Source: an uncultured Bacteroidia bacterium (GTDB taxonomy: Bacteria; Bacteroidota; Bacteroidia; Bacteroidales; ML635J-15). From it: 64,000 bases of DNA. Shown piece after piece: positions 52,264-61,214 of this stretch. The stretch's first letter is position 1; each line of letters starts with the position of its first letter. Under the pieces are notes generated by a model. The model was given only the letters and a program-made list of their open reading frames with translations. It did no database searches and was not told the DNA's origin. The translations under genes were made by a program, and so were the position numbers. The stretch spans positions 1 to 64,000 of the forward strand of contig CACYQN010000006.1 in assembly GCA_902776565.1 (NCBI GenBank). The letters are read 5' to 3'.

Positions 52264-53085
52264 TTACTTCTTCTTTTTTCCAAACCAATACTGATACAGC
52301 GGACCATCAATGTTCAGATATGGCTTCAGCCATTTCTTTGGAAGCGACACTAATGGCTCACCAGCCGCATAGCACGCAACCTCGTATGGCTCATACATAT
52401 ATATCAATTCATCTTCGGTGAAATAAAAGTTACCATTCAACATCTCCATGACATTGCCAACAAAAAGGTCTTCAGGATCATATCCGAGATTTTTCTGCAG
52501 CAATTCATACAACTTATTGGCAACCAAATACCTATGAGAACCTATATCGTCAAGAATATCATCCTGCGAGATTTGCTTTCCTGTCGAAAGACTGAAAACA
52601 TACGCCACTTCGCCCCACTGATGATGAATTGCGCCACCATTAAACTCCGAAAAATAATTAGTTAACGCGATGTATTCGTCGCTTACAAATGTTGGAGTAA
52701 CATACCACGACGACTCATAATACTCAACATCGGAGTACCGCTCGTCCATTTTTTCGGCATCAATAAGTTCCGGATTGTCGGCAACCCTTTCCATATACAT
52801 GCTTACTTCTTCCTGCAACTCCAGTTCAAGCATCTCGCCACTATACTGCCATCCGATAATAGAGTCCCATATCATTTGCCTAACAGCAACATCTTCGACT
52901 AATGGCAAAAGGAAATATATCTTCTTCGAAAATTCTGCCGATTCAAATTCAAAACTGAACTTTCTAAAATTAGTGTTATCCACTACAGTATCAGCAATAA
53001 TAAGATTCTTTTGCTGCGACGAACTTTGCGCAAAGCACTGCACCGCAAGCAATAAAACCAAAATAAACAAAACAACCCTCTTCAT
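52264..53085 (-). CDS. DUF3298-like secreted protein, array member 2
   Basis: A 273-residue protein. The signal MKRVVLFILVLLLAVQCFAQ ends in a type I site (FAQ) and lacks a proper lipobox, so it is soluble in the periplasm or secreted. Mature: VVDNTNFRKFSFEFESAEFS, LSTGKQISQDDILDD, FYFTEDELIYMYEPYEVACY, then LPKKWLKPYLNIDG and LYQYWFGKK. It is the nearest relative of member 1 and follows it by 9 bp. Confidence 0.82.
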   Translation of the reverse strand: MKRVVLFILVLLLAVQCFAQSSSQQKNLIIADTVVDNTNFRKFSFEFESAEFSKKIYFLLPLVEDVAVRQMIWDSIIGWQYSGEMLELELQEEVSMYMERVADNPELIDAEKMDERYSDVEYYESSWYVTPTFVSDEYIALTNYFSEFNGGAIHHQWGEVAYVFSLSTGKQISQDDILDDIGSHRYLVANKLYELLQKNLGYDPEDLFVGNVMEMLNGNFYFTEDELIYMYEPYEVACYAAGEPLVSLPKKWLKPYLNIDGPLYQYWFGKKKK

Positions 53086-53094
53086 AATACAATT

Positions 53095-53880
53095 TTATTT
53101 CTTCTCTCCAAACCAATATTTATACAATGGTCCATCAACATTCAAGTAAGGCTTCAGCCATTTCTTCGGAAGCGACAATTCCGTCACCCCCGATGTATGA
53201 TACATTTCGAACGAACCATACTTGTAAATCAGTTCTTTAGCTGTAAAATAAAAATTGTCGTTGAACAAAAACGAAACATCCACGCTGTCGCCGTCATCCT
53301 CCTTCTTTAGAATCTTGCACAAGGTAGAATACATCTTCCTTGCGACTATATAGTTATGTTCGGCAACCTTATCAAAAATTTCATCTTCCGAAATCCGTTT
53401 TCCTGTCGTAAGGCTAAAGACGGCACATTTGTCGCCCCACATAGGTGCAGGAGCCTCTTCGCTTGCAAACTTCTGCGAAAACGACGACACAAAAGCAATG
53501 TATCCGCCTCCGACAAATACAGGCGCTATGCTCCACGATGTCTCGTTGTAATCGTCAGCCTTTACAGCATCCTCCTTTTTGTCGGAAATGTACGATGACA
53601 ATTCGTTCTTCAAGTCCTGCTCAAGCGTACTGTTGTCGTATTCGCCCATCAGCAAGGCATCGCATATAGTTTGCAAAACTGCATTTTCGCTTGGCAACGG
53701 CAAGGTGAAATCTATTTTCTTCGAAAATTCGTTGCTAGAGAACTCGTAACTGCATTTTCTGAACTTAATGCCACTCATCTCGGTATTTGAAGTGGCAACC
53801 GACTGCGAGAAGCAGTGTGCAGAAACGAGTAAAACTGTCAATATTAAAAATAGTCTTATATCAGTCAAAATGTTTTTCAT
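53095..53880 (-). CDS. DUF3298-like secreted protein, array member 1
   Basis: A 261-residue protein starting at MKNILTDIR with a type I signal (LLVSAHCFSQ); no lipobox. Mature: MSGIKFRKCSYEFSSNEFS, LTTGKRISEDEIFD, NFYFTAKELIYKYGSFEMYH, then LPKKWLKPYLNVDG and LYKYWFGEKK. First gene of the five-gene operon; its promoter is at 53899-53928. Confidence 0.82.
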   Translation of the reverse strand: MKNILTDIRLFLILTVLLVSAHCFSQSVATSNTEMSGIKFRKCSYEFSSNEFSKKIDFTLPLPSENAVLQTICDALLMGEYDNSTLEQDLKNELSSYISDKKEDAVKADDYNETSWSIAPVFVGGGYIAFVSSFSQKFASEEAPAPMWGDKCAVFSLTTGKRISEDEIFDKVAEHNYIVARKMYSTLCKILKKEDDGDSVDVSFLFNDNFYFTAKELIYKYGSFEMYHTSGVTELSLPKKWLKPYLNVDGPLYKYWFGEKK

Positions 53881-53898
53881 TACATATTGTTTTCTCTG

Positions 53899-53928
53899 CA
53901 AAAATACTAAAAAAGGAAATACGCCAAA
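53899..53928 (-). promoter_or_regulatory. Promoter of the DUF3298-like operon
   Basis: On the minus strand TTTG-N18-TATTTTTG, 18 bp before the start codon of member 1. Confidence 0.7.
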
Positions 53929-53934
53929 CAACAA

Positions 53935-53960
53935 AAAAGACGGCATTGAACTGTCCTTTT
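53935..53960 (-). terminator. Terminator of the second AAA_14 ATPase
   Basis: On the minus strand AAAAGGACAG, loop TTCAATG, CCGTCTTTTTT. Stem and loop are homologous to the terminator at 55472-55503, so near-copies flank the ATPase gene. Confidence 0.6.
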
Positions 53961-53978
53961 ATTGTTGTATAAAAGGTT

Positions 53979-55337
53979 TCACTTTAGTTTCAGACTTGCG
54001 AAATCGTTTTTGTATATTGTGTTACTACTCATAACATTACGTTTTATAAACATAAGCATATATATCGGTGTATAAATTATATTTCCTTTGACACTCAAAT
54101 TGCTGTTGCACAATACGTACGCTTTCTTTATATTATATGCAGACGAATCCAATACATTCTTCAGCGCATTGTGCCTTTCATAGTCCTTGCCTGACTTGAC
54201 CTCTACTGGAATTATCTCCGCATCGTTTTCTATCACAAAGTCAAGTTCTCCCTGCTTCTTGCTATTGAAAAAATACAAATCATAACCATGTATTTTCAGT
54301 TCCTGCGCAACAAGATTCTCATAAATTGCACCATAATTTATGTTCACATCGCCACTTAAAACGCGAAGCGCTGTTCCGTCTGCATACTGTGACGCAAGAA
54401 GCCCCACATCGCTAAGAAACAACTTGAACAAATTGCGTTGTGCATTAAGTTTCAATGGAAACATCGGTTCTTCGGCATTATATGTAGGCAGTGCGACTCC
54501 AGCATCCTTCAGCCACAAAAAACTGTCCTCGTAGCGCGTAAAACGGGCGTGTTCGTTAAGATTCTTCAGAATAAAACGCTTGTTCTTGGCATTCAGTTCC
54601 GATGGAATCAAGTCAAAAATCTCTTTTATGTAAAGTTTTCGGTTCGTATCATACTGAGATATGTCCCACCTGTACATAGTCATAATTTCCTTTTGCTTCT
54701 GCTGAACCGCATACATGTCGTTGGTGTCAATATAGCATTGCACAGCTGCAGGCATTCCACCAACCATCAGATACAACAGGGTAAGTTTCAGCATCGAATT
54801 ATGCACGACTTCATCCACAGGCGATTTGCTTTCCCATGCATCCGCAATGTGCAGTATTATTTCATCGCTTATGCCAACAGCCTTTGCAAACTCGCACAAA
54901 TCAAGTGGAAAAACTTCCTTAACATTCAGATAACCAACAGGAACACTACGCACATCATTCAGCTCTACACCCAGCAAACTGCCACTCAACGCATATCTGA
55001 AACTTCCTTCCTCGACAAGGAATTTAATCATTGTCACGACTTCGGGACATTTCTGCACCTCATCAAAGAAAATGAGTGTCTTGCCAGAAACAAGTTGCCT
55101 CTTTGCATACGCCGACAAACGCAACAAAACCTCCGACACATCGCGTGCATCCGTAAAAATAAGTGAGGCATCAGCATTTTCCAAGAAGTTTATTTCTACC
55201 AAATCCAAGCCTTTTGTTTCTGCATACTTGCGTATGGCAAAAGTTTTACCCGTCTGCCTTGCTCCCGTCAGCATAAGCGCAGATTTACTTGTATTATAAT
55301 GATTATCAATATATTTATCTAATTCTCGTTCTATCAT
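53979..55337 (-). CDS. AAA_14/DUF4143 ATPase, second copy
   Basis: A 452-residue P-loop ATPase, start at MIERELDKY (the ATG; a TTG five codons earlier lies in an upstream repeat). Walker A GARQTGKTF follows MLTGA near residue 25; Walker B is LIFFDEVQKCP; then ALSGSLLG. The C-terminal DUF4143 part ends with GELDFV and VEVKSGKD, the same PD-(D/E)XK-like pattern as the paralogue at 3293-4633; overall identity looks modest. It is preceded by three motif copies at a 33-bp period, of different sequence from those of the first ATPase. It lies just upstream of the DUF3298-like operon but has its own promoter and terminator. Confidence 0.87.
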   Translation of the reverse strand: MIERELDKYIDNHYNTSKSALMLTGARQTGKTFAIRKYAETKGLDLVEINFLENADASLIFTDARDVSEVLLRLSAYAKRQLVSGKTLIFFDEVQKCPEVVTMIKFLVEEGSFRYALSGSLLGVELNDVRSVPVGYLNVKEVFPLDLCEFAKAVGISDEIILHIADAWESKSPVDEVVHNSMLKLTLLYLMVGGMPAAVQCYIDTNDMYAVQQKQKEIMTMYRWDISQYDTNRKLYIKEIFDLIPSELNAKNKRFILKNLNEHARFTRYEDSFLWLKDAGVALPTYNAEEPMFPLKLNAQRNLFKLFLSDVGLLASQYADGTALRVLSGDVNINYGAIYENLVAQELKIHGYDLYFFNSKKQGELDFVIENDAEIIPVEVKSGKDYERHNALKNVLDSSAYNIKKAYVLCNSNLSVKGNIIYTPIYMLMFIKRNVMSSNTIYKNDFASLKLK

Positions 55338-55420
55338 ATTACATTTTTCCAAGTATTTTTACACATATTTTTGACACTTTTCCATGATTATTTGTGCCGA
55401 TATTTGACACTTTTCCAATC
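55338..55420 (-). repeat. Three iterons, exact 33-bp period, in the leader of the second ATPase
   Basis: On the plus strand TTGACACTTTTCCA occurs at 55371 and 55404, and a weaker copy TTACATTTTTCCA at 55339 aligns at the same 33-bp step (ACA(C/T)TTTTCCA at 55341, 55374, 55407). On the gene strand: TGGAAAAGTGTCAAA. The gene-proximal copy abuts the start codon; all three lie downstream of the predicted promoter. Confidence 0.85.
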
Positions 55421-55431
55421 TTTTTTCTTGG

Positions 55432-55460
55432 CAAAAATACAATTATTTCTTGACGCGCAA
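55432..55460 (-). promoter_or_regulatory. Promoter of the second AAA_14 ATPase
   Basis: On the minus strand TTG-N18-TATTTTTG. This puts the three iterons in the ~90-base transcribed leader. Confidence 0.6.
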
Positions 55461-55471
55461 AAGTTTTTTAA

Positions 55472-55503
55472 CAAAAAAAAAAGGACGGCATTGAACCATC
55501 CTT
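55472..55503 (-). terminator. Terminator downstream of the T9SS cargo gene
   Basis: On the minus strand AAGGATGG, loop TTCAATG, CCGTCCTT followed by a T run. The loop is identical to that at 53935-53960. Confidence 0.7.
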
Positions 55504-55516
55504 GATGTTGTATGGT

Positions 55517-55575
55517 TTTGTGGTGGTATATCCGTAAGGGAAGGTTTGAAACCTTCCCTTACGATAGACCACAAA
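55517..55575. repeat. Nested palindrome (GTAAGGGAAGGTTT family)
   Basis: GTAAGGGAAGGTT-TG-AAACCTTCCCTTAC (55534-55562) is a near-loopless hairpin, enclosed by TTTGTGG (55517-55523) and CCACAAA (55569-55575). It sits 8 bp after the stop of the T9SS cargo gene and looks like a small interspersed repeat. Confidence 0.75.
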
Positions 55576-55583
55576 CATTTCGG

Positions 55584-57833
55584 TTATTCTTTGATGAATT
55601 TCCGTTGGAAAACCGCCACTTCGACAGGCTCAGTGAGCGGATTGTTGTATATTCTCACCATATACACCCCTGTCTTCAAATCTTCCACATTGCAAACCGC
55701 ACTATCGCTGTTTACCTCAATACTCTTAACAACCTGACCGAGCGTATTTACAATCTCAATTTCGGAAATTGTTTCCGATGATGTTATGTTGAGAATGTCG
55801 GTGGCGGGATTGGGGTATATTGAAATCTCCGCCGTACCGTTCTGCGAAATTCCGCTTAGGATGTTCAAGTGGAGCGTTACGATTGAATCACAGCCGCTTG
55901 CAGAAGTGAAATTCTGCGTATAGTCACCCGTTTCGGTGTATTCGGTGCCGTTCCAAATATATGGACTTGTTGCCGTTTCAGTGAAACTATAATGCACAGA
56001 ATTGTTTATGGTTAAGTGCAGAGTAACAATGCTGTCGCAACCGTTGGAAGCAGTAAGAACTTGAATGTAGTCGCCGCTTGCGGTGTATTCGTCACCGTTC
56101 CACAAGTAACTGTCGCAATCGGTTGCAACAAGTTCGCCTGTAATCGGGTCGAGACGAAGGGAACGCGAAAACGAATATCCTGCCAGACTTGCAGTTGCCG
56201 TTTCGCTGCCAGAAGCAAGTATTATAGCATTTTCGCCATCAATTGAAAGACGATCACCAGACGACCACAATACGCCATTTTCCGTGCCTACTGTAAAATT
56301 GTTGCGCACAAGGTTTGTATGGTCGTAGTTGTCATCGTTTATTACGCGCAGATAAATCGGTGTTGCAAAAAGCATTGCAAGCGAATCGTTTTCCAGACCA
56401 AGCGGAATTGGATAGCGACCTTCGGCATAACTCCAGCCGTCGCCAAGCATAGCGCGGAGTTCGGGAGTATCGCCTGTAAGTTGTGTGGTGAGACGACCTT
56501 CCGTTTCACCCTCAATATCTTCGCCCGAACCGCCCGACATTTGGCGGTCATAGTAGTTGGAAGACATATTGCTTATTGAATCGCCAGTAACATACCAACG
56601 CCCCAAAGTAACGGGGAAACCGCTTACATCAAGGTTGTTTGCAATGCGGATAGTATCGAATGCCATCCCCACTATGCCACCGGAATTTGTAGCACGCGCA
56701 ACCTGTCCGGCATTGAAACACGACGAAACATTGGAAATGCTATATATGTAGCCGACTATTCCGCCTGTATATCCGCCACCTGTTACTTCTCCATAGTTGG
56801 CACAACGAATGATTCTTTCTTCACAATAGGAATGGTATATTATATTATCTGGGTCATCAACTAATCTCGAAATACTTCCACCTCCAACAATGCCGCCGCC
56901 ATTGTACAGCTTGCCGGCATTGATATATCCGTAATTTATACATTCTTCAGTAAGAGCAAATTCTCCATTTTCCAATCCATCGGCTAAAGCATATATACCA
57001 CCACAAGGATAGAAAGCGTTTACCGTAGTAACATCGGCTGGAGCTATTATATCACCATAGTTTTCACATTTTCTAATCGTTCCAACATTTACACAACATA
57101 TTCCTCCTGCACCAAAAAAACCTACCGTGTTTCCGTAGTTCTTGCATCCGATTATCTCTCCTCTATTATTATAACAAGCAATGCTTCCAAACATACAGAA
57201 ATAATAATTATCATAACATTCGTTGCCCACATTAGACTCTACGATTGTATTACCATAATTTGTACAGTTTACTATCTTGCCATAGTTTTCTTCTGAAATA
57301 AAGTACTCCTCAATAGGTAGCGGAAATCTACTGTTATTAGAAATAGTGACATTAACATCAGTTATACAATCTCTTATTTCTCCGTTAGGATATACTTTCA
57401 TTGCAAGTCCGAACATATAGTTTACATTTCCCATTACGATTATAGAATCGACTACGCCGAAAATACTAGGGAAAATGCTAAGACAAAATCCTATATCATA
57501 ATATTGCGGATAATGTATTGTTGTGTCGGGAAGAAAAATTCTATGTCCGCCACCATGAAAGAATCCATAAAAATTTTGACAGTTTTGGTAATCATTAGGA
57601 ACAACCCAGTAGTCGCTTTCCATTTCAATGTCTGCAATCAGCCTAAAATGTTTACCTTCCGTATTCGCATATTGTCCATATACATTAAGGAATGTGTTAA
57701 ATTCTTTTAAATCAGCATAATTGCCAATAAGATAAGGATCTATTTCTGTTCCTGTTCCTCCGCTACCGACAAACTGTGCGAATGTGCCAATGTATATTAA
57801 AATGCATATAGCCGTCAACAATAAGTTTTTCAT
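55584..57833 (-). CDS. T9SS-secreted surface protein with GLUG-like repeats
   Basis: A 749-residue protein starting at MKNLLLTAI (signal ending GTFAQ). Residues ~20-450 hold GLUG-like repeats (GGIVGMAFD, TGGIVGYIYS, SCFNAGQV, NYGNTI). Then come two similar segments with GCDSIVTLHL, often seen in secreted Bacteroidota proteins. The end is a type A sorting domain: ISIYPNPATDILNI, EIVNTLGQVV, LKTGVYMVRIYNN, RKFIKE. Within it PLTEPVE is encoded by an interspersed repeat (CACTGAGCCTGTCGAAG), an in-frame insertion between the last two strands. A surface or secreted adhesin-like role is likely. Confidence 0.87.
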   Translation of the reverse strand: MKNLLLTAICILIYIGTFAQFVGSGGTGTEIDPYLIGNYADLKEFNTFLNVYGQYANTEGKHFRLIADIEMESDYWVVPNDYQNCQNFYGFFHGGGHRIFLPDTTIHYPQYYDIGFCLSIFPSIFGVVDSIIVMGNVNYMFGLAMKVYPNGEIRDCITDVNVTISNNSRFPLPIEEYFISEENYGKIVNCTNYGNTIVESNVGNECYDNYYFCMFGSIACYNNRGEIIGCKNYGNTVGFFGAGGICCVNVGTIRKCENYGDIIAPADVTTVNAFYPCGGIYALADGLENGEFALTEECINYGYINAGKLYNGGGIVGGGSISRLVDDPDNIIYHSYCEERIIRCANYGEVTGGGYTGGIVGYIYSISNVSSCFNAGQVARATNSGGIVGMAFDTIRIANNLDVSGFPVTLGRWYVTGDSISNMSSNYYDRQMSGGSGEDIEGETEGRLTTQLTGDTPELRAMLGDGWSYAEGRYPIPLGLENDSLAMLFATPIYLRVINDDNYDHTNLVRNNFTVGTENGVLWSSGDRLSIDGENAIILASGSETATASLAGYSFSRSLRLDPITGELVATDCDSYLWNGDEYTASGDYIQVLTASNGCDSIVTLHLTINNSVHYSFTETATSPYIWNGTEYTETGDYTQNFTSASGCDSIVTLHLNILSGISQNGTAEISIYPNPATDILNITSSETISEIEIVNTLGQVVKSIEVNSDSAVCNVEDLKTGVYMVRIYNNPLTEPVEVAVFQRKFIKE

Positions 57834-57950
57834 AGTCGTAATTTTTTTGTATAACATTCTCTGCTTATATGACAACTGAAACATCATTTTCGTTGCCTGA
57901 GATTTCAAGAATTTTTCAACTTTTTTATTAACAGCAATGATTCCAGCGGC

Positions 57951-58655
57951 TTACTCTTCCTCACTTTCCGCATTCCTCACCTTCCTGTTCTTGCCTTCCA
58001 CAACGATGACAATCTCGCCCTTCACATCCTTCTGCGAAAAATGCTCGATGCAGTCCTTCAGTGTGCCACGGAAATTCTCCTCGTGAAGCTTCGAAATCTC
58101 ACGCGAGACACAAGCCTGCCTTTCTTCACCAAAATACTGGGCAAAAAGTTCCAATGTCTTCACCAGACGGAATGGCGATTCGTAGAAAATCATTGTCCTC
58201 TCCTCCTCTGCCAAATCCTGCACCTTCTTGTTCTTGCCCTTCTTCTGCGGCAAAAAGCCCTCGAAAGTGAAGCGCTCACAGGGCAAACCCGAATTTACCA
58301 AGGCTGGCACAAATGCCGTAGCTCCGGGCAGACATTCAACATCTACGCCCTTTTCGACGCAAGTGCGCACAAGCAGGAACCCCGGGTCGGAAATTCCTGG
58401 AGTACCGGCATCGGTTACAAGCGCAAAGTTCTCGCCGCCAAGAATGCGGTCGGCAATGCTCTCGGAAGTCTTGTGCTCGTTGAACTTATGATGGCTAACC
58501 AGCGGAGTACCAATGTCGTAATGCTTCATCAGCACAGCCGATGTGCGCGTATCCTCGGCAAGTATGCAATCCACCGACTTCAGCACATTTACAGCCCTGA
58601 AAGTCATATCCTCGAGATTTCCGACTGGCGTTGGCACCAAATACAATTTACTCAT
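57951..58655 (-). CDS. rsmI: 16S rRNA 2'-O-methyltransferase RsmI
   Basis: A 234-residue SAM-dependent enzyme that methylates C1402 of 16S rRNA. Family motifs: LYLVPTPVGNLEDMTFRA at the N-terminus, AEDTRTS, ALVTDAGTPGISDPG (central SAM loop), and FYESPFRLVKTL. The length is normal, with a Lys/Glu-rich tail. Its start overlaps the M28 peptidase stop by 8 bp. Confidence 0.96.
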   Translation of the reverse strand: MSKLYLVPTPVGNLEDMTFRAVNVLKSVDCILAEDTRTSAVLMKHYDIGTPLVSHHKFNEHKTSESIADRILGGENFALVTDAGTPGISDPGFLLVRTCVEKGVDVECLPGATAFVPALVNSGLPCERFTFEGFLPQKKGKNKKVQDLAEEERTMIFYESPFRLVKTLELFAQYFGEERQACVSREISKLHEENFRGTLKDCIEHFSQKDVKGEIVIVVEGKNRKVRNAESEEE

Positions 58656-59922
58656 ATCTCTCCACGAATTTAGTTAGCAGTCCGAACAAACTTCCGTAGC
58701 CCGTAAACGACAAGGTTTCGTTTTTGTCCTTCACATTATGATAATAGGTGCCAGGTCCCATCGTATAGATGAATATAAACTTGACATCCTTGCGGTTGAA
58801 CGAATAATGGTCGCTGTTGGCAGCCGCCTTGCGCTGTTTTATCGGGTCAAAGTACTTGTTTTCCTCGTTAATGCTGCTGAAAAGTTTCCACACATCGGCA
58901 TAATCCTCCTCTTCCCAATTTACACCAGTTATGCCTTCGTCGCCAGTGCCGATCATATCAAGGTTCACGCCCATAACAATCTGATTGAGTGGAAACAGCG
59001 GATGCTCAACATAGTACGACGAGCCAAGCAAACCAGCTTCCTCGCCGAAGAACAGCATAAACACCATAGTGTACTTGGGCTGATGTTTTGCATAATATGC
59101 AGCGAGGTCGAGAACCATAGCCGTTCCCGAGGCATTGTCCTGCGCACCAGGGAAATAAGCGTTCTTTCCAAGCGTTCCTAAATGGTCGTAGTGAGCGCAG
59201 AAGACAAAATATTTGTCGGGATTCTTGCCTTCCACATAGCCGATTACATTCTTTGCGGAAAAGTTCTTCTTCAGCTTGGCGGTAATGTCAATCGAAATGC
59301 TTTTTGCCGAACGGTCAAACGATTCGCGCTTAAGCTTGATTACAGGATAATCCTGCTGTATCTTGCCAACCGACATAACAAGTTCCTCGGGGATAAGTTC
59401 CATAATTCCACCGAAGCGCGTATTTCCGTACAAGACCTTGATATAAAACATCTTGATTTCCTTGTTGGCGGTCTGCGCATAGTCAATTACAAGCATCTTT
59501 TTCGACCAGTCCTCGAACAAATAGCGAGTCATAAACGCAACCGTATCGTTCAGCAGAAGCGAATCGGGCAGAAAAAGTTCGTAGGAAGCCTTTGTCGTGG
59601 GCATCATCTGCCCCACCACGAAGTCGGTTCCAGGCTGCATTTCCTTTCCGTCGATTGAAACTTTCATCTTTGCAGGAAAAGTATTCACATCGTATGAAAA
59701 GTTCTGGAAGTACGATTTGCCAAACGGCTTTACGCCCAGCGACTTGAACTCGTCGGCAATATACTTGGCAGCCTTGTCAGAACCGCCGAAAGTGTATCCG
59801 CGTCCGTGAAATTCGGGCGACGACAAAGCCCGTATATGCTGCCTTAACCTATCAAGGTTCTGCGCCGACAAAGAAATGACGGCAAGCAGAACAAGCGATA
59901 ATATCAAACTTTTACGCAACAT
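58648..59922 (-). CDS. M28-family zinc metallopeptidase, exported
   Basis: A 424-residue peptidase with a signal peptide (LSLVLLAVISLSAQ). The zinc site is complete: H in FCAHYDHLG, D in GAQDNASGTA, the E-E pair in FFGEEAGLLG, D in NLDMIG, and a late H in NSDHYSF. A PA-like insert lies at ~80-200. It likely cleaves N-terminal residues from peptides in the periplasm. Coupled to rsmI by an 8-bp overlap. Confidence 0.93.
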   Translation of the reverse strand: MLRKSLILSLVLLAVISLSAQNLDRLRQHIRALSSPEFHGRGYTFGGSDKAAKYIADEFKSLGVKPFGKSYFQNFSYDVNTFPAKMKVSIDGKEMQPGTDFVVGQMMPTTKASYELFLPDSLLLNDTVAFMTRYLFEDWSKKMLVIDYAQTANKEIKMFYIKVLYGNTRFGGIMELIPEELVMSVGKIQQDYPVIKLKRESFDRSAKSISIDITAKLKKNFSAKNVIGYVEGKNPDKYFVFCAHYDHLGTLGKNAYFPGAQDNASGTAMVLDLAAYYAKHQPKYTMVFMLFFGEEAGLLGSSYYVEHPLFPLNQIVMGVNLDMIGTGDEGITGVNWEEEDYADVWKLFSSINEENKYFDPIKQRKAAANSDHYSFNRKDVKFIFIYTMGPGTYYHNVKDKNETLSFTGYGSLFGLLTKFVERYE

Positions 59923-59925
59923 ATT

Positions 59926-61113
59926 CTACAAGTATCTTCTGCGGACAATGTTCATAAAGTCGGTAACCGTTGACGACTCCATATCCCAGTTGAAGTTTGC
60001 ACGGATATAGCCTTCGGCCTCCTCCATGCTCGACATTCCATTAAGGGCAGCCACGGTTGACTCAAAAAGGGCTCCGCTTCCCGAAAACAGCGTACGAGTA
60101 AACAGGAATCTTTCTCCCAGTGGTATTGACGACTTGATGTCAGAAATTGGCTTAAGTCCATAACTGCCTTCGGCTGGCTTGTTGCTTGCAAACCTGTCGT
60201 TTAGTGACGATTGGCGCGACTGACCCAATTGTTCGCCAAGGGTAATAACCTTTTCTGGTTCCGGTTCCTGACGAATCGGTTCTGCTGGAGTCGCAGGAGT
60301 TTCGGCAACTGCCGGCTCTGGAACAACTTCGGACGCAACCTCAACAGTTTTTTCCTCTATTGCTGGCTCTTCGGCAGCAACCTCGTCCACGGTTTCTGCG
60401 TCCACCGATGTTTCATAAGTTTCTTCTGTGTGCTCTTCTACGATAGGCTCTTCAACAGGCTCTGTATTTTCTTCTGTCTCAATTGGCTGTTCCTCTGTAA
60501 CGGCTTCTTCAACAGGTTCTTCCATTGCAGTCGAATCAAAGGTTTCTGCAGTTTGGTTTGCATCCGATTCTTCGGCAAGCGGTTCAGAAACAGCATCAAC
60601 CTCATCAAAATCGGACGAAACAGACTCGCTTTGAGCAAAATACTCATTTTCCGGTTTTGGTTCTTCCTCTTCAACAGATTCTTCTTGAGACAAAGCAACC
60701 TCTTCCTGAACTTCCATTTCAGCAGGTTCTTCTACGACTTCTGGAGTAGGTTCATCAACAACTTCCTCTGGAATTTCCACAACTGGCTCATCTACTTGTT
60801 CTGCCTCATTGTTCACATTAAGCAAATCATTGAAATCGAAGTCACCTGCATCAAAAGGAATGGTTATAACTGGCGGTTCTGTCGGCTTTTCTTCTTGAAC
60901 AGGAGTCTCTTCAACAACAGTTTTCTCTTCCTCTACTACTGGTTTTTCTTCGGTAGAATCACCAACTTTAGTCAACAATATATCGGTGTACAAATCTCTC
61001 ACCGCCTGAAGCAAAATATCTTTTTCTATCTGATTAATCTGCTCATCTTCAAGGTATTCAACAATTGTTGAGATTTTTGTCACTTTTGCTTTCAAATCAC
61101 TTGCCGTTGCCAT
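59926..61113 (-). CDS. Acidic repeat-rich protein with conserved C-terminal domain
   Basis: A 395-residue protein starting at MATASDLKAKV. A short helical N-terminal domain (~1-55) is followed by a ~230-residue low-complexity stretch rich in Glu, Pro, Val and Thr (EEKPVVEEEKTVVEE-like). The C-terminal ~75 residues are folded: PLGERFLFTRTLF, SMEEAEGYIRANFNWD, VTDFMNIVRRRYL, a pattern I associate with a conserved Bacteroidota protein of unknown role. There is no signal peptide. The disordered middle suggests a tether or scaffold. It lies 3 bp upstream of the M28 gene. Confidence 0.68.
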   Translation of the reverse strand: MATASDLKAKVTKISTIVEYLEDEQINQIEKDILLQAVRDLYTDILLTKVGDSTEEKPVVEEEKTVVEETPVQEEKPTEPPVITIPFDAGDFDFNDLLNVNNEAEQVDEPVVEIPEEVVDEPTPEVVEEPAEMEVQEEVALSQEESVEEEEPKPENEYFAQSESVSSDFDEVDAVSEPLAEESDANQTAETFDSTAMEEPVEEAVTEEQPIETEENTEPVEEPIVEEHTEETYETSVDAETVDEVAAEEPAIEEKTVEVASEVVPEPAVAETPATPAEPIRQEPEPEKVITLGEQLGQSRQSSLNDRFASNKPAEGSYGLKPISDIKSSIPLGERFLFTRTLFSGSGALFESTVAALNGMSSMEEAEGYIRANFNWDMESSTVTDFMNIVRRRYL

Positions 61114-61214
61114 ATCAATATTCTTTTTTGAAAATTTTGTTGGCAAAAATATAAAATATTTTTCGCTCAAATTTTAATCGGAAAGCGATTTTATCAACAT
61201 TTAATAACAGATGA

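Noticed and set aside
60211..61071. 286-codon frame antisense to the acidic repeat protein
   Set aside because: It mirrors the Glu/Val repeats (GAA/GTT give Phe/Asn-rich antisense), with no independent support.
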